Notes: generated by a model not told the origin, from the letters alone. DNA of 64,000 bases from Euhalothece natronophila Z-M001 (GCF_007904085.1 NZ_CP042326.1:1736001-1800000); one strand, 5' to 3'. Shown: positions 36,541 to 44,977, counted from the first letter of the stretch. Numbers and translations: made by a program.

Positions 36541-36573
36541 GATCCCCCCTAACCCCCCTTATAAAAAGGGGGA
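36541..36573. repeat. GGGGG/CCCCC palindromic dispersed repeat
   Basis: GATCCCCCCTAACCCCCCTT is followed by ATAA and AAGGGGG, forming a 7-bp stem. A common small palindromic repeat type in cyanobacterial genomes. It sits inside the mntA-mntB gap and might attenuate or stabilise the mRNA. Confidence 0.65.
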
Positions 36574-36646
36574 AATAAGGTCGAAGTTTACAACTAATTT
36601 AGGATTGCTATACCCAATGAGTTAAGGAGTATTTGCTCAAAAAAAA

Positions 36647-37507
36647 ATGAGTCTTGAATTATTAATTGATCCCTTGCAGTATAACTTTATGCAACGGGCT
36701 TTGTTAGTGTCAACTTTAGTAGGAATTATTTGTTCTTTAGTAGGAAGTTATTTAATGGTACAACGTCTCTCGCTATTAGGAGATGTTATTAGCCATTCTA
36801 TGCTCCCTGGACTTGCCATTGCTTTTATGCTAGGGGCAAATATTTACTTAGGAGCGTTTATTGCAGGGATTTTTAGTACCCTCATTATTGCAGGAATCAA
36901 AGCGCGATCGCGATTAAAAGAAGATGCTGCGATGGGAATCGTTTTTTCAGCGTTTTTTGCTTTAGGGATTATTTTAATTACCATTATTCAGAAAGATAAT
37001 CGCATTGATTTATTTCATTTTCTCTTTGGCAATGTTTTAGGAGTAACAGCAGGAGAAGTAAGAGACACAGCGATTATTACCCTGATCGTTGCCCTCGTCA
37101 TTATTCTGTTTTATAAAGAACTACTCTTTTATACCTTTGACTACGAAGGCGCACAAGCAGCAGGGCTACCTATTAATTTTCTCAATTTTGGCTTAATGTT
37201 ATTAATTGCTGGCGCGATCGTAGCTAGCTTAAATACGGTAGGAGTAATTTTAGTGATGGCTTTATTAATTACCCCTAGTGCCACAGCTTACTTATTAGTC
37301 AAACGATTACACTGGGTGATGATTTTAGGGGCAATGATTGGCATTATTTCTAGCATTACAGGAATGTATCTTAGCTATTATTTTAATCTTCCTTCGGGGC
37401 CAGCGATTGTCATGGTTGCCATTGGTTTCTTTAGTTTAGCTTTTTGTTTTAGCCCTCAGGAAGGAATTTTCATCCCCTCTCAAAGAAGAAATAAGCCGAA
37501 AGCATGA
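36647..37507 (+). CDS. mntB: Mn/Zn ABC transporter permease
   Basis: 286 aa. Eight or nine hydrophobic helices (LLVSTLVGIICSLVGSYLMV, SLLGDVISHSMLPGLAIAFML, IFSTLIIAGIKA and more). The motif GDVISHSMLPG is typical of ABC-3 family metal permeases. In an operon with mntA; a 147-base gap between them carries a palindrome. Confidence 0.9.
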   Translation: MSLELLIDPLQYNFMQRALLVSTLVGIICSLVGSYLMVQRLSLLGDVISHSMLPGLAIAFMLGANIYLGAFIAGIFSTLIIAGIKARSRLKEDAAMGIVFSAFFALGIILITIIQKDNRIDLFHFLFGNVLGVTAGEVRDTAIITLIVALVIILFYKELLFYTFDYEGAQAAGLPINFLNFGLMLLIAGAIVASLNTVGVILVMALLITPSATAYLLVKRLHWVMILGAMIGIISSITGMYLSYYFNLPSGPAIVMVAIGFFSLAFCFSPQEGIFIPSQRRNKPKA

Positions 37508-37553
37508 TGACATTAATGCTAGAATGATGAGTCGTTCCCTTTGCTCATCAATC

Positions 37554-37817
37554 ATGGAAACCATAAACCCTTTTACCATTATCGGTTTAGCGGCTGGTAC
37601 ATTAACCACGATCGCGTTTTTACCCCAAGTCATCAAAACCTGGCAATCTAAATCAGCCAAAGATATTTCTTTAGGAATGTTTTCAATTTTCTGTACAGGT
37701 GTTTTCTTATGGATTATTTATGGCTTTAGTGTTGGAGATTTACCCGTTTTACTGGCTAATATTGTTACCTTTATTCTTGCTTTCACCATTTTAATTTTTA
37801 AGTTTAGATATGGGTAG
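37554..37817 (+). CDS. SemiSWEET-family transporter
   Basis: 87 aa, three transmembrane helices (one triple-helix bundle). The PQ-loop motif TIAFLPQVIKTWQSKSAKDIS is clear, and residue LPQ is the gating signature. SemiSWEETs dimerise to move sugars; the substrate is not known. ATG 37554 is chosen over the upstream in-frame ATG at 37524/37527 because it gives the standard family start METINPF. 46 bases after mntB. Confidence 0.85.
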   Translation: METINPFTIIGLAAGTLTTIAFLPQVIKTWQSKSAKDISLGMFSIFCTGVFLWIIYGFSVGDLPVLLANIVTFILAFTILIFKFRYG

Positions 37818-37827
37818 ATTGTTGGAT

Positions 37828-37937
37828 TTATTCAGAATCAATACTAACTGCACCTGCCCCAGTATTAATTAGTAAAAGCAATCCTCCCATGAGTCCTAAA
37901 TTTACTATGCCTTTAGCGTAACGAATAAGGAATCTCT
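37828..37937 (-). pseudogene. DoxX-like C-terminal remnant
   Basis: The reverse strand from about 37932 to the TAA at 37828 reads RFLIRYAKGIVNLGLMGGLL then LLINTGAGAVSIDSE, which resembles the last helix and tail of DoxX family membrane proteins. It begins just past the Argonaute stop in another frame, with no start codon upstream. Probably the 3' stump of a deleted gene. Confidence 0.4.
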
Positions 37938-40141
37938 TATAACCACCATTGACAATCACCTTCGGGGTTAGTGTGATAAAGCCCTTTTAATGTTTTATAG
38001 CCAATCATATCGCTGGCATAAATCGGAACTGGAAGCCTTGGTTCTTGATAGGAACCATGATGTAATAAACATAACTTAAAAGTTGCTTCTAAAACTAACT
38101 TGAACTCAGGAACATCCCCTTCTTCTCGAATCGTAATTCTAATGGGATTGGCAATTCCCACTGATTGCTGTGGCCGCGTCGTAACAACAGTAGCGGCGCG
38201 ATTGGAATGTCGGAAAATTAAGAAACGATGGGGAATTTGTAGTTGTTTTTTGCCGTTTTGAAGTTGGTGGTAGTTAAATAAGCGACAAGTTTTAGTTTTA
38301 GTCACTTCAACAAAAATAAAATTGGTATTATTTGCTTTTCCTCTTTCATTTAAAAAATCAATTTCTTTTCCTCGGAATCGCCCATCACGAAACATTAAAA
38401 CAGTTTTATTAGCTAAGTCTTGTTGCGGAGTAAGTTTCCTCAGAATTTTTGGAGTTACTTCTTCACCTTCTAAACGATCTTGTTCTAAATAATATTTAAT
38501 AAATTCTCCTTGCTTACCATACAAGCGGACACAAGCACAAGCATTTTGAGTCCCGTTTCCTTTACTTTTTCGTAATCTAGCAACATCTAAACCTAAAAAA
38601 CAATCAGCTACTTTTAAAGGTTGTGCTAAAACAAAAGGAAGGTTTCCTAATTTAGCCAGAATTCCTAACACAAGGTTGTTAATAATATAGCGATTATTGA
38701 GGTTTTCTACCTTGATCATTTGACTGGGAATGCCCTGCTTTAATAATTGTTGCGAAATATGGTGATAGTAACTTCCCTGACTAGTATCATCGAGTTGCTG
38801 ATCTCCTTCAGGAAGAATGGTTAAGAATAAATGAGGTTTTAGCGCGATCGCTCTTTTTAGTTCACTATCAATTTTAGCAACATCATCTTCTGACATTTGA
38901 CCACTGACTTCTATGGGAATCTTTTTAATAAATTCAACTTGGAAGCCAACTTCTTCAAAGCTACTTGTCAATTCATTTAATAAATTTTTGGCTTTGTCTT
39001 TACACAGTTTCAAAGCGACTGTTTTAATTTTTTTCTCTTGGGCAAAATTTTGATGACAAGAAAATACTCCCCCTTGTGTTAAGCCCTTTTTAATTGAATC
39101 ACGGGGAAATTGCTTACCTTTTCCAAAGAGAAGTTGAACTGTGTCAAGTTGAAATTTATTAGAATGAAAGAATATATCTTGATTATCAATGGAGTTAACA
39201 TAATCTTTACTAACTTGAATTCCCCAATCTTTTAAAATTGGTTGTACAAACTTTTTTCCTTGTTCTAAAAGGTCAGTCCATTGTGCAAGTGAAATTTTTG
39301 CTAATTTGCGATATCTTTCATACTGATCTAATCCAATAAGATGGCAATTTTTAGGATTAATACTTAATTCTAAGCCGTCAATGACATAATCACCATAACT
39401 ATCTGTATTATTTTGTTTAACCGAAACAACTAAATCTTCATCATCACTATTTTGGATAATTTCACGAGTTTTCGGGATTAAATCATAACTTAAAAGCCGA
39501 TCGCGCTCAGTTTTACAAGTTCCAATAATACTATCAATAACCCCTGTGCGATTAATAAAACGGTTTTTAACGGCGAGTTTTAAAAGTTTTCCTTCGTCTT
39601 TATTATGTCGTAACCAATAGTCTTTTATCGTTTCTGTTGGTTTAATACTGGTTTTCCAATTCAGCGCGATTCCTGCTTGATTGGGAAAAAAGGTTTCAGG
39701 GATAACTTCTAATTGACGGTAAATTTGATAAAACTCTTTTTCAATTAAACTAAGTTCAAGCCTTTGTTTAGAGGTAGATAAGATAACTCGTACTAATTGA
39801 GAGATAATGGAGGTTGGAATAGAAGAAAAATCAACAGGGGTTAGGGTTAAATCTAAATTACCAAATTGAGGGCGTAACCGTTGCGCGATCGCGTTATAAT
39901 CTTCTTGCCAATTGGTTTGATCAGTGGTATTACTAGGATGAGAAAGGAGCCAAAAATTTCCTTGTTCATAAACAGCTTTGACCGTCGAATTTTTCGCCGA
40001 AAACTGATAAGCAATTTTGCGTCCTAGTTCTATAGATAAATTAGAAACAGTATGAAAACAAAAAACTTGCGACGTAGAAGATAAAGTAACTTGTAAAATA
40101 GTACTGATATAATTAGAACTATTCACTGAATAATGGGTCAT
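37937..40141 (-). CDS. ago: Prokaryotic Argonaute, long, catalytic type
   Basis: 734 aa. The PIWI tetrad appears intact: Asp519 (FLGLDVARLRKS), Glu finger within LEGEEV (558-561), Asp586 (MFRDGRFRG), Asp711 (YASDMIGYKT). N, PAZ and MID regions fill residues 1-500. Length and motif text resemble cyanobacterial Agos such as the one of Synechococcus elongatus (SeAgo), a DNA-guided DNA nuclease. It overlaps the Cas4-like gene by 23 bases (ATGACCCATTATTC lies in its last codons). Guide type inferred as DNA from relatives. ATG at 40141. Confidence 0.92.
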   Translation of the reverse strand: MTHYSVNSSNYISTILQVTLSSTSQVFCFHTVSNLSIELGRKIAYQFSAKNSTVKAVYEQGNFWLLSHPSNTTDQTNWQEDYNAIAQRLRPQFGNLDLTLTPVDFSSIPTSIISQLVRVILSTSKQRLELSLIEKEFYQIYRQLEVIPETFFPNQAGIALNWKTSIKPTETIKDYWLRHNKDEGKLLKLAVKNRFINRTGVIDSIIGTCKTERDRLLSYDLIPKTREIIQNSDDEDLVVSVKQNNTDSYGDYVIDGLELSINPKNCHLIGLDQYERYRKLAKISLAQWTDLLEQGKKFVQPILKDWGIQVSKDYVNSIDNQDIFFHSNKFQLDTVQLLFGKGKQFPRDSIKKGLTQGGVFSCHQNFAQEKKIKTVALKLCKDKAKNLLNELTSSFEEVGFQVEFIKKIPIEVSGQMSEDDVAKIDSELKRAIALKPHLFLTILPEGDQQLDDTSQGSYYHHISQQLLKQGIPSQMIKVENLNNRYIINNLVLGILAKLGNLPFVLAQPLKVADCFLGLDVARLRKSKGNGTQNACACVRLYGKQGEFIKYYLEQDRLEGEEVTPKILRKLTPQQDLANKTVLMFRDGRFRGKEIDFLNERGKANNTNFIFVEVTKTKTCRLFNYHQLQNGKKQLQIPHRFLIFRHSNRAATVVTTRPQQSVGIANPIRITIREEGDVPEFKLVLEATFKLCLLHHGSYQEPRLPVPIYASDMIGYKTLKGLYHTNPEGDCQWWL

Positions 40142-40928
40142 AATAGTTACAGATTGATGTAAAGGGACAATAGTTACAAACCTTTCCAGGTGAGGCTGGA
40201 AAAATCTGATTAAATTTGTCGGGAGAGCGACGATAAGCGTTGATTTGTTGTTGGTTTTTCTGTGCGATGTCGATTAAGTTTTTAGCGACTAAATTTAATT
40301 CCTCATCTGTAGCAGAATAAATCTCCGATTCTTGGGCTAATTCAAGATGATAAAATGAAGCAGTGACCGTTTGATTAGGGTATAATTTTTGTCCTGCCAA
40401 TAAATAAACTAAACTTTGCCTAAGATCAGGTATAAACTGACCTTTCCCTGTTTTAAAATCTAGAATATGGATTCCCCCATTTTCTTGATTGAGAATACAA
40501 TCGTAAGCAAATAATAGTTTAGCTTGCCTGTTACCATCTTTTAATATCACTTCCGAGAAATTATTTTCTTCACCTGAAGTAAGCGTTAAAACTGATTTAT
40601 TTTGCAAAAAAGGATAATGGAGATATTGTTTCAAAATCCATTGGAGACGATGTTGGACTTCTACCACTTCTTGGTCTAAGTTTAGCACTTTTTGAGCCAC
40701 ATAATTAAGCCCTTCTTGATTTAAAGATTCAGGATTATGATATAAATAGTAAACGGCTTTTTGTGCAAGTTTTCCAATTTTTTGAGGCGTTGTATCTTGT
40801 TGGCTAAGTAAATTTACTTCCGGTTCTTTCTTTCTAGCGCGAAGAAAACCGCGTTTGTGATGACAATGGTATTCCTCTTTTCCCAGTTGGGGTTGAAACT
40901 GCGACCATAAAGAATAGGACACCCACAT
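40119..40928 (-). CDS. Cas4-like PD-(D/E)XK nuclease with Fe-S cysteines
   Basis: 269 aa from ATG 40928 (a TTG at 40949 would add 7 residues). Motif order of Cas4/RecB-type exonucleases: Cys22, Asp143 (LFAYDCILN), Asp157-x-Lys159 (IHILDFKTGKG), QSLVY at 171-175 (QxxxY), then Cys251, Cys254 and Cys260 (VCNYCPFTSIC). The four cysteines should hold a 4Fe-4S cluster. No other cas genes nearby. Coupled to the Argonaute gene downstream, which suggests processing of guides or target DNA for it. Confidence 0.85.
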   Translation of the reverse strand: MWVSYSLWSQFQPQLGKEEYHCHHKRGFLRARKKEPEVNLLSQQDTTPQKIGKLAQKAVYYLYHNPESLNQEGLNYVAQKVLNLDQEVVEVQHRLQWILKQYLHYPFLQNKSVLTLTSGEENNFSEVILKDGNRQAKLLFAYDCILNQENGGIHILDFKTGKGQFIPDLRQSLVYLLAGQKLYPNQTVTASFYHLELAQESEIYSATDEELNLVAKNLIDIAQKNQQQINAYRRSPDKFNQIFPASPGKVCNYCPFTSICNYYDPLFSE

Positions 40929-40970
40929 CTTAATTAACTTAGCAAACAAAAGTACGGTTCATTATTATAC

Positions 40971-41262
40971 GTGAGCTACTCCCGTTAAATCGAAGATTCT
41001 AACGGGAGCTTCCTACCCAATCGGCTGCTTTTCTAATCGTAGGAAAAGAGAAGTCTTACACCAAGGCGATAGGCGAACAGCCCGGCTCCCGAGCTTTATA
41101 GATAATTGGATGGAAGAGAATCAAAAATTCTTTTATATCTTGGCTTGGTTTTCGCCGAAAAAAGTTCCCCATCTGAAACTTTTTCGATGATAGCACGACT
41201 GTTCTCATTCATCTCACCGACAATTCAAAGATTCTGTCGGGAGACTTCTGAGAACGGATAGT
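40971..41262 (-). mobile_element. IS200/IS605-type right-end remnant with two similar hairpins
   Basis: Read leftward: GAAGTCTCCCGACAGAATCT then TTGAATTGTCGG-TGAG (stem 41217-41240), and 230 bases on, GAAGCTCCCGTTAGAATCTT then CGATTTAACGGGAGTAGCTCAC (stem 40979-41008, 9 bp). The two share GAAG, the CCCG..AGAATCTT..CGG loop, and a TGAG/GCTCAC tail. Between them is a conserved-looking structured sequence and no ORF. This looks like a right end of an IS605-type element (with guide RNA scaffold) that has lost tnpB. Confidence 0.5.
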
Positions 41263-41284
41263 TAAATTTATTTCTGCTTTGTTA

Positions 41285-41335
41285 ACTAATGACTGATGAC
41301 CAATGACCAATAACTACAGACTAAGAAACGCTATA
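41285..41335 (+). repeat. Composite repeat, copy 7, with TATAGCGTTTCTTA box
   Basis: ACTAATGACTGATGACCAATGACCAATAACT followed on the minus strand by the box at 41322-41335. Same box-array arrangement as at 11307 and 30278, but reversed. Confidence 0.75.
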
Positions 41336-41405
41336 AATTAGGAATTGGCTTAAATGAGGTTAACTCGCTAAACTAAGAATCGGTGTTAAGTAATCATCTT
41401 CAATT

Positions 41406-41831
41406 ATGTCGCAATCAACTCAAGCCCATTTGGAACGGACAATCAATAAAAACCGCCCCTTAGAAGAAAGACAACAAGTCGTTAAACAAATGAACTACTA
41501 TATGGGGGCAAAACTGCTTGAGGTGGGAATGGATCCCCAATCTCCAGAGATTCTTTATCGTTGGTCAGTGAAACATCATGATGATGAACAAACTTGCACT
41601 CTTAGTGCTTTTTGGGGAGAATCTAAGAAAGAGCTTCTTTCTGGGGAAAATCCACTGACAGGAGAAGAGTTGATTAGCTGCGCCAGAGCCAATGCATCTA
41701 AGGATATTGTAACAGTGGCTCAACTTTGTGGTTATGCTTCGGATGTAGATGGCTTTCGAGCGGCCTTAAAAGAAGCAATGGCTACAATGGGAATGGAAGT
41801 TGAGTCCTTACAAAAGTTAATTCAAAATTGA
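41406..41831 (+). CDS. Conserved hypothetical protein
   Basis: 141 aa, soluble: QVVKQMNYYMGAKLLEVGMDPQSPEILYRWS, then ELISCARANASKDIVTVAQLCGY and a C-terminal helical part. I do not recognise a characterised family. First gene of a tight run to cobI (41406-44944). Its stop (TGA) overlaps the next start. Confidence 0.7.
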   Translation: MSQSTQAHLERTINKNRPLEERQQVVKQMNYYMGAKLLEVGMDPQSPEILYRWSVKHHDDEQTCTLSAFWGESKKELLSGENPLTGEELISCARANASKDIVTVAQLCGYASDVDGFRAALKEAMATMGMEVESLQKLIQN

Positions 41832-42085
41832 GTAAAACTGACTTAGAGCAATTGAGTTCAGAGGATATTGGACGTATTATAGAGATGGCTTGGGAAGATC
41901 GGACTCCGTTTGAAGCGATTACGAGCCAGTATGGTTTGAAAGAAAAAGAGGTGATCAAATTAATGCGAAAGCAAATGAAACCCTCTAGTTTTCGGATGTG
42001 GCGGAAACGAGTCAGCGATCGCGCTACTAAGCATTTATACAAACGAGGATTTTCCACAGGTCGCTTTAAAGCCAAACATCAATAA
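41828..42085 (+). CDS. TIGR03643 family protein
   Basis: 85 aa. SSEDIGRIIEMAWEDRTPFEAITSQYGLKE, then EVIKLMRKQMKPSSFRMWRKRVSDRATKH matches TIGR03643, a small helix-turn-helix-like protein of cyanobacteria and some marine bacteria. Start TTG at 41828 overlaps the previous stop by 4 bases (TTGA); no ATG precedes the conserved DIGRIIEMAWEDR text. Probably translationally coupled. Function unknown. Confidence 0.8.
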   Translation: MSKTDLEQLSSEDIGRIIEMAWEDRTPFEAITSQYGLKEKEVIKLMRKQMKPSSFRMWRKRVSDRATKHLYKRGFSTGRFKAKHQ

Positions 42086-42099
42086 AAAGGTTTATAACC

Positions 42100-42963
42100 A
42101 TGGATACGATTTGGGAACTAGATTTCTATTCCCGTCCAATTCGGGATGAAAATAATAAAAAACTCTGGGAGGTTTTAATTTGCGAAAGCCCTTTGGATGT
42201 GAAAACCACTCCCGACCAATTATTTCGCTATAATAAGTTCTGCTCAGCGAAAAGCGTTAATTCTATTTTCTTACAAGAAGCCATTAATGACGCGATCGCG
42301 CAGTCAGGACATTCTCCAAAAAAAATTCGTTTCTTTCGCCGTCCCATGAGTAATATGATTACTAAGGCGTGTGAGGATTTAGGAATTACCGCCCTCCCCA
42401 GTCGGCGCACTTATGCTTTGCAAAAATGGATGCGCCAACGCCAAGAAGAGGTTTATCCCCAACAAGAGGGCTATGATGAAAGTGCAGTTACCAATGTGTC
42501 TGTGCAATATCCTGCTGAAAATCCTGCGATTTTGCCTGATGCCATTCGAGGGGATAAAGGAGATAAATGGGCATTTGTCACCCTAGAAGCCCAATCCTTT
42601 CAGGAGATGAACGAGTGGGATATTAGTTTTGGGGAGGGGTTTCCACTATCCCTATTTGAATTAGATGCTGATACCAAGATTCCAGGATTAGTGATTTTTT
42701 CTCCTCGCGCCATTCCTTTTGCTGGTTGGATGTCGGGAATTGAATTATCACAGATTCAGCTACAACAGGGGAGTTTACCGCGTCTGATTTTACAAACAGG
42801 AAGCAGTGAATGTTGGATATTAGCTGATATTACTAATCCTGAAACCCTCAAAGAGGCAAAAAGTTTTCAGGAGGCAAAAGAAAAAGCTGAGGGAGTCCAC
42901 TTTTTCGCGATTCAACGTGATCCCAACTCAGACTCATTTGCAGGATTTTGGCTATTAGCATGA
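42100..42963 (+). CDS. Tab2/Atab2-family RNA-binding protein
   Basis: 287 aa. WELDFYSRPIRDENNKKLWEVLICESP and KIRFFRRPMSNMITKACEDLGI..PSRRTYAL, and the C-terminal DSFAGFWLL, are hallmark sequences of Tab2 (DUF1092). The Chlamydomonas and Arabidopsis orthologs bind psaB-type mRNAs and are needed for photosystem I assembly; the cyanobacterial role is less clear. The end overlaps the next gene (ATGA at 42960). Confidence 0.9.
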   Translation: MDTIWELDFYSRPIRDENNKKLWEVLICESPLDVKTTPDQLFRYNKFCSAKSVNSIFLQEAINDAIAQSGHSPKKIRFFRRPMSNMITKACEDLGITALPSRRTYALQKWMRQRQEEVYPQQEGYDESAVTNVSVQYPAENPAILPDAIRGDKGDKWAFVTLEAQSFQEMNEWDISFGEGFPLSLFELDADTKIPGLVIFSPRAIPFAGWMSGIELSQIQLQQGSLPRLILQTGSSECWILADITNPETLKEAKSFQEAKEKAEGVHFFAIQRDPNSDSFAGFWLLA

Positions 42964-44240
42964 TCAATCCCGAAGAACTTTTAGATAAGGCGCAACAAGC
43001 AGGGGTAGATGAGGCGGAAGTTTATCAACTGGTGTCTCATTCTCAGGCAGTTTATTTTGAGGCAAATGATCTCAAACAGTTAGAAACCAATGAATCAGAA
43101 GGGGTTGCCCTACGAATTTGGCGCGATCGCGCTCCTAGTGTGACGGTGGCTTATGGCGATATCGATCTGGAAACGTTTGTTAATCGTACCCTCGCCCTAT
43201 GTGAATTAAATCCCCCTGAAACCATTGAATTAACCCCTGATCACCGACAAGTTTATCCCACTCAGGGAAAAGCAATGTCAAGAGAAACGCTGGTAGAAAC
43301 GGGAAAAAGCGCGATCGCGCAACTCCATAAATCTTATCCGCGCCTGTTATGTAAAGCGGAATTGGAATGTGAACAGCAAACCACTCGCATTCTTAACACA
43401 AAAGGGACAGATTGTCAATATAGTGACATTAGTTTGAGTGCTTTTATCGAAGCAGAATGGGTACGGGGAGAAGACTTTTTCACCATCGCGGATGGGGTAG
43501 AAGCCTCAGAAAGTCTTGATTTACGCCCTACTCAGCAACGCATTACCGAGGGAATTAAGTTTGCCTCCCACATTGTTCCCTCCCCAAAAGGGCGTGTTCC
43601 CATTATTTTTACCGCTAAAGCCGCCCCCTTATTTTGGGATACATTAGTCTCAGCTTTAAATGGGAAACGAGTCTGGGAAGGATCCTCCCCTTGGAGTGAA
43701 CGCTTAAACCAGCAAGTGATTTCCCCTCAAATTACCCTTTTTCAAGATCCCACCCAATTACCGCAAAGATGCCCCTTTGATGATGAAGGCACACCTACTC
43801 AAAAACTGATGTTAATTCAGGAAGGGCGGTTAGAACAATTTTACAGCGATCGCGCGATCGGATGCTTATTAGAAACTGGTACAACAGGAAATGGCTTTCG
43901 TCCCAGTTTAGGACGTTATCCCACCCCAGGCTTAGTCAATTTAATTGTAGAGAATGGGAAAGGGCAACTACAAGACTTAATTTCCCAACTGGATGAGGGA
44001 TTAGTCATTGATCAACTCCTTGGAGAAGATGCGGATCTCTCAGGAGAATTTTCCGCCAATATTGAACTAGGATATCGCATTCAAAACGGGGAAATTATCG
44101 GGCGAGTAAAAGATACGATGGTCGCAGGGAATATTTATACCGCCCTTAATCATTTAATTACTCTGGGGGGTGATTCAGAAATTAATGGCGCTTATAAAAC
44201 CCCTTCTGTTGTTGTTGATGGTTTATCAGTCGTAAGTTAA
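42960..44240 (+). CDS. TldD/PmbA family metallopeptidase-like protein
   Basis: 426 aa from ATG 42960, which overlaps the tab2 stop as ATGA. Conserved: VDEAEVYQLVSHSQAVYFEANDLKQLETNESEGVALRIW (PmbA start), GTTGNGFRPSLGRYPTPGLVNLIVENG and GEFSANIELGYRIQNGEIIGRVKDTMVAGN (C-terminal core). In E. coli the TldD/TldE pair degrades peptides such as microcin B17 precursor. This looks more like the PmbA/TldE subunit. Confidence 0.88.
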   Translation: MINPEELLDKAQQAGVDEAEVYQLVSHSQAVYFEANDLKQLETNESEGVALRIWRDRAPSVTVAYGDIDLETFVNRTLALCELNPPETIELTPDHRQVYPTQGKAMSRETLVETGKSAIAQLHKSYPRLLCKAELECEQQTTRILNTKGTDCQYSDISLSAFIEAEWVRGEDFFTIADGVEASESLDLRPTQQRITEGIKFASHIVPSPKGRVPIIFTAKAAPLFWDTLVSALNGKRVWEGSSPWSERLNQQVISPQITLFQDPTQLPQRCPFDDEGTPTQKLMLIQEGRLEQFYSDRAIGCLLETGTTGNGFRPSLGRYPTPGLVNLIVENGKGQLQDLISQLDEGLVIDQLLGEDADLSGEFSANIELGYRIQNGEIIGRVKDTMVAGNIYTALNHLITLGGDSEINGAYKTPSVVVDGLSVVS

Positions 44241-44242
44241 TA

Positions 44243-44944
44243 GTGAGTAAACTTTATGGTGTCAGTGTCGGAACTGGCGATCCCGAATTAATTACCGTTA
44301 AGGGCTTAAAATGTCTCCAAAACGCCAATATTATCGCCTTTCCTGAAGGAATTAGAGGAAAACAGGGAATTGCCCAAACGATTATTACCCCTTGGCTAGA
44401 GTCTCATCAAACCCTTTTGCCATTAAAATTTCCTTATGTGCAAGATGAGACAGAATTAACCCAAGCGTGGGAAACGGCAGCGAAAACCGTCTTAACTTAT
44501 TTGCAAAACGGCGAAGATGTCACCTTTGCTTGTGAAGGAGATATTAGTTTTTATAGTACCTTTACCTACCTCGCCCAAACGGTACAAAAGTTAGATTCTA
44601 ATGTGGTTATAGAGACAATTCCAGGGGTTTGTTCTCCCATGGCAGCGGCTGCTGAGTTAGGGATTCCTTTAACCACGCGATCGCAGCGTTTAATGATTCT
44701 CCCCACACTGTATCATCTAGAGGAACTAGAAACTGCTCTCAATACAGCCGAAGTAGTGGTTTTAATGAAATTTAGTTCTCTCTACCCTCAAATTTGGGAA
44801 TTATTAGATAAAAAAGGTTTACTCGCTTCTAGTCAAATTGTGGAAAAAGCAACCATGCCAGATCAAGTCGTTTATAAAGACTTACGCAATATGGATCAAC
44901 TTAAACTATCTTACTTTTCCATTATGATCATCAACCATTACTAA
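44243..44944 (+). CDS. cobI: Precorrin-2 C20-methyltransferase
   Basis: 233 aa. SAM-dependent methyltransferase of corrin synthesis. GTG start at 44243, three bases after the preceding stop. Motifs: YGVSVGTGDPELITVKGLK (SAM loop), FACEGDISFYSTFTYL, TIPGVCSPMAAAAELGIPL, VVLMKFSSLYPQIWELL. The TetraPyrrole methylase fold is intact. The 3' end has a diverged partial copy at 47403-47504. Confidence 0.93.
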   Translation: MSKLYGVSVGTGDPELITVKGLKCLQNANIIAFPEGIRGKQGIAQTIITPWLESHQTLLPLKFPYVQDETELTQAWETAAKTVLTYLQNGEDVTFACEGDISFYSTFTYLAQTVQKLDSNVVIETIPGVCSPMAAAAELGIPLTTRSQRLMILPTLYHLEELETALNTAEVVVLMKFSSLYPQIWELLDKKGLLASSQIVEKATMPDQVVYKDLRNMDQLKLSYFSIMIINHY

Positions 44945-44977
44945 TCTTGAAGTCATCCCTTAAAAATTCCAACTTAA

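Larger units (their letters stand above)
40929..41405. other. Promoter region of cas4-like/ago, with IS605-type remnant
   Basis: 477 bases. A TATAAT box for the leftward operon is at 40964-40969, about 36 bases from the ATG. Immediately upstream begins the remnant (40971-41262), then heptamer repeats (41285-41318) and a TATAGCGTTTCTTA box (41322-41335). The rightward gene at 41406 must also find its promoter here. Confidence 0.6.

Noticed and set aside
42948-42959. TTG start for the TldD/PmbA gene
   Set aside because: ATG at 42960 overlaps the preceding stop as ATGA and fits the family start; similar TTG extensions were dropped for 9632, 9753, 11820, 33298, 40949 and 49168.
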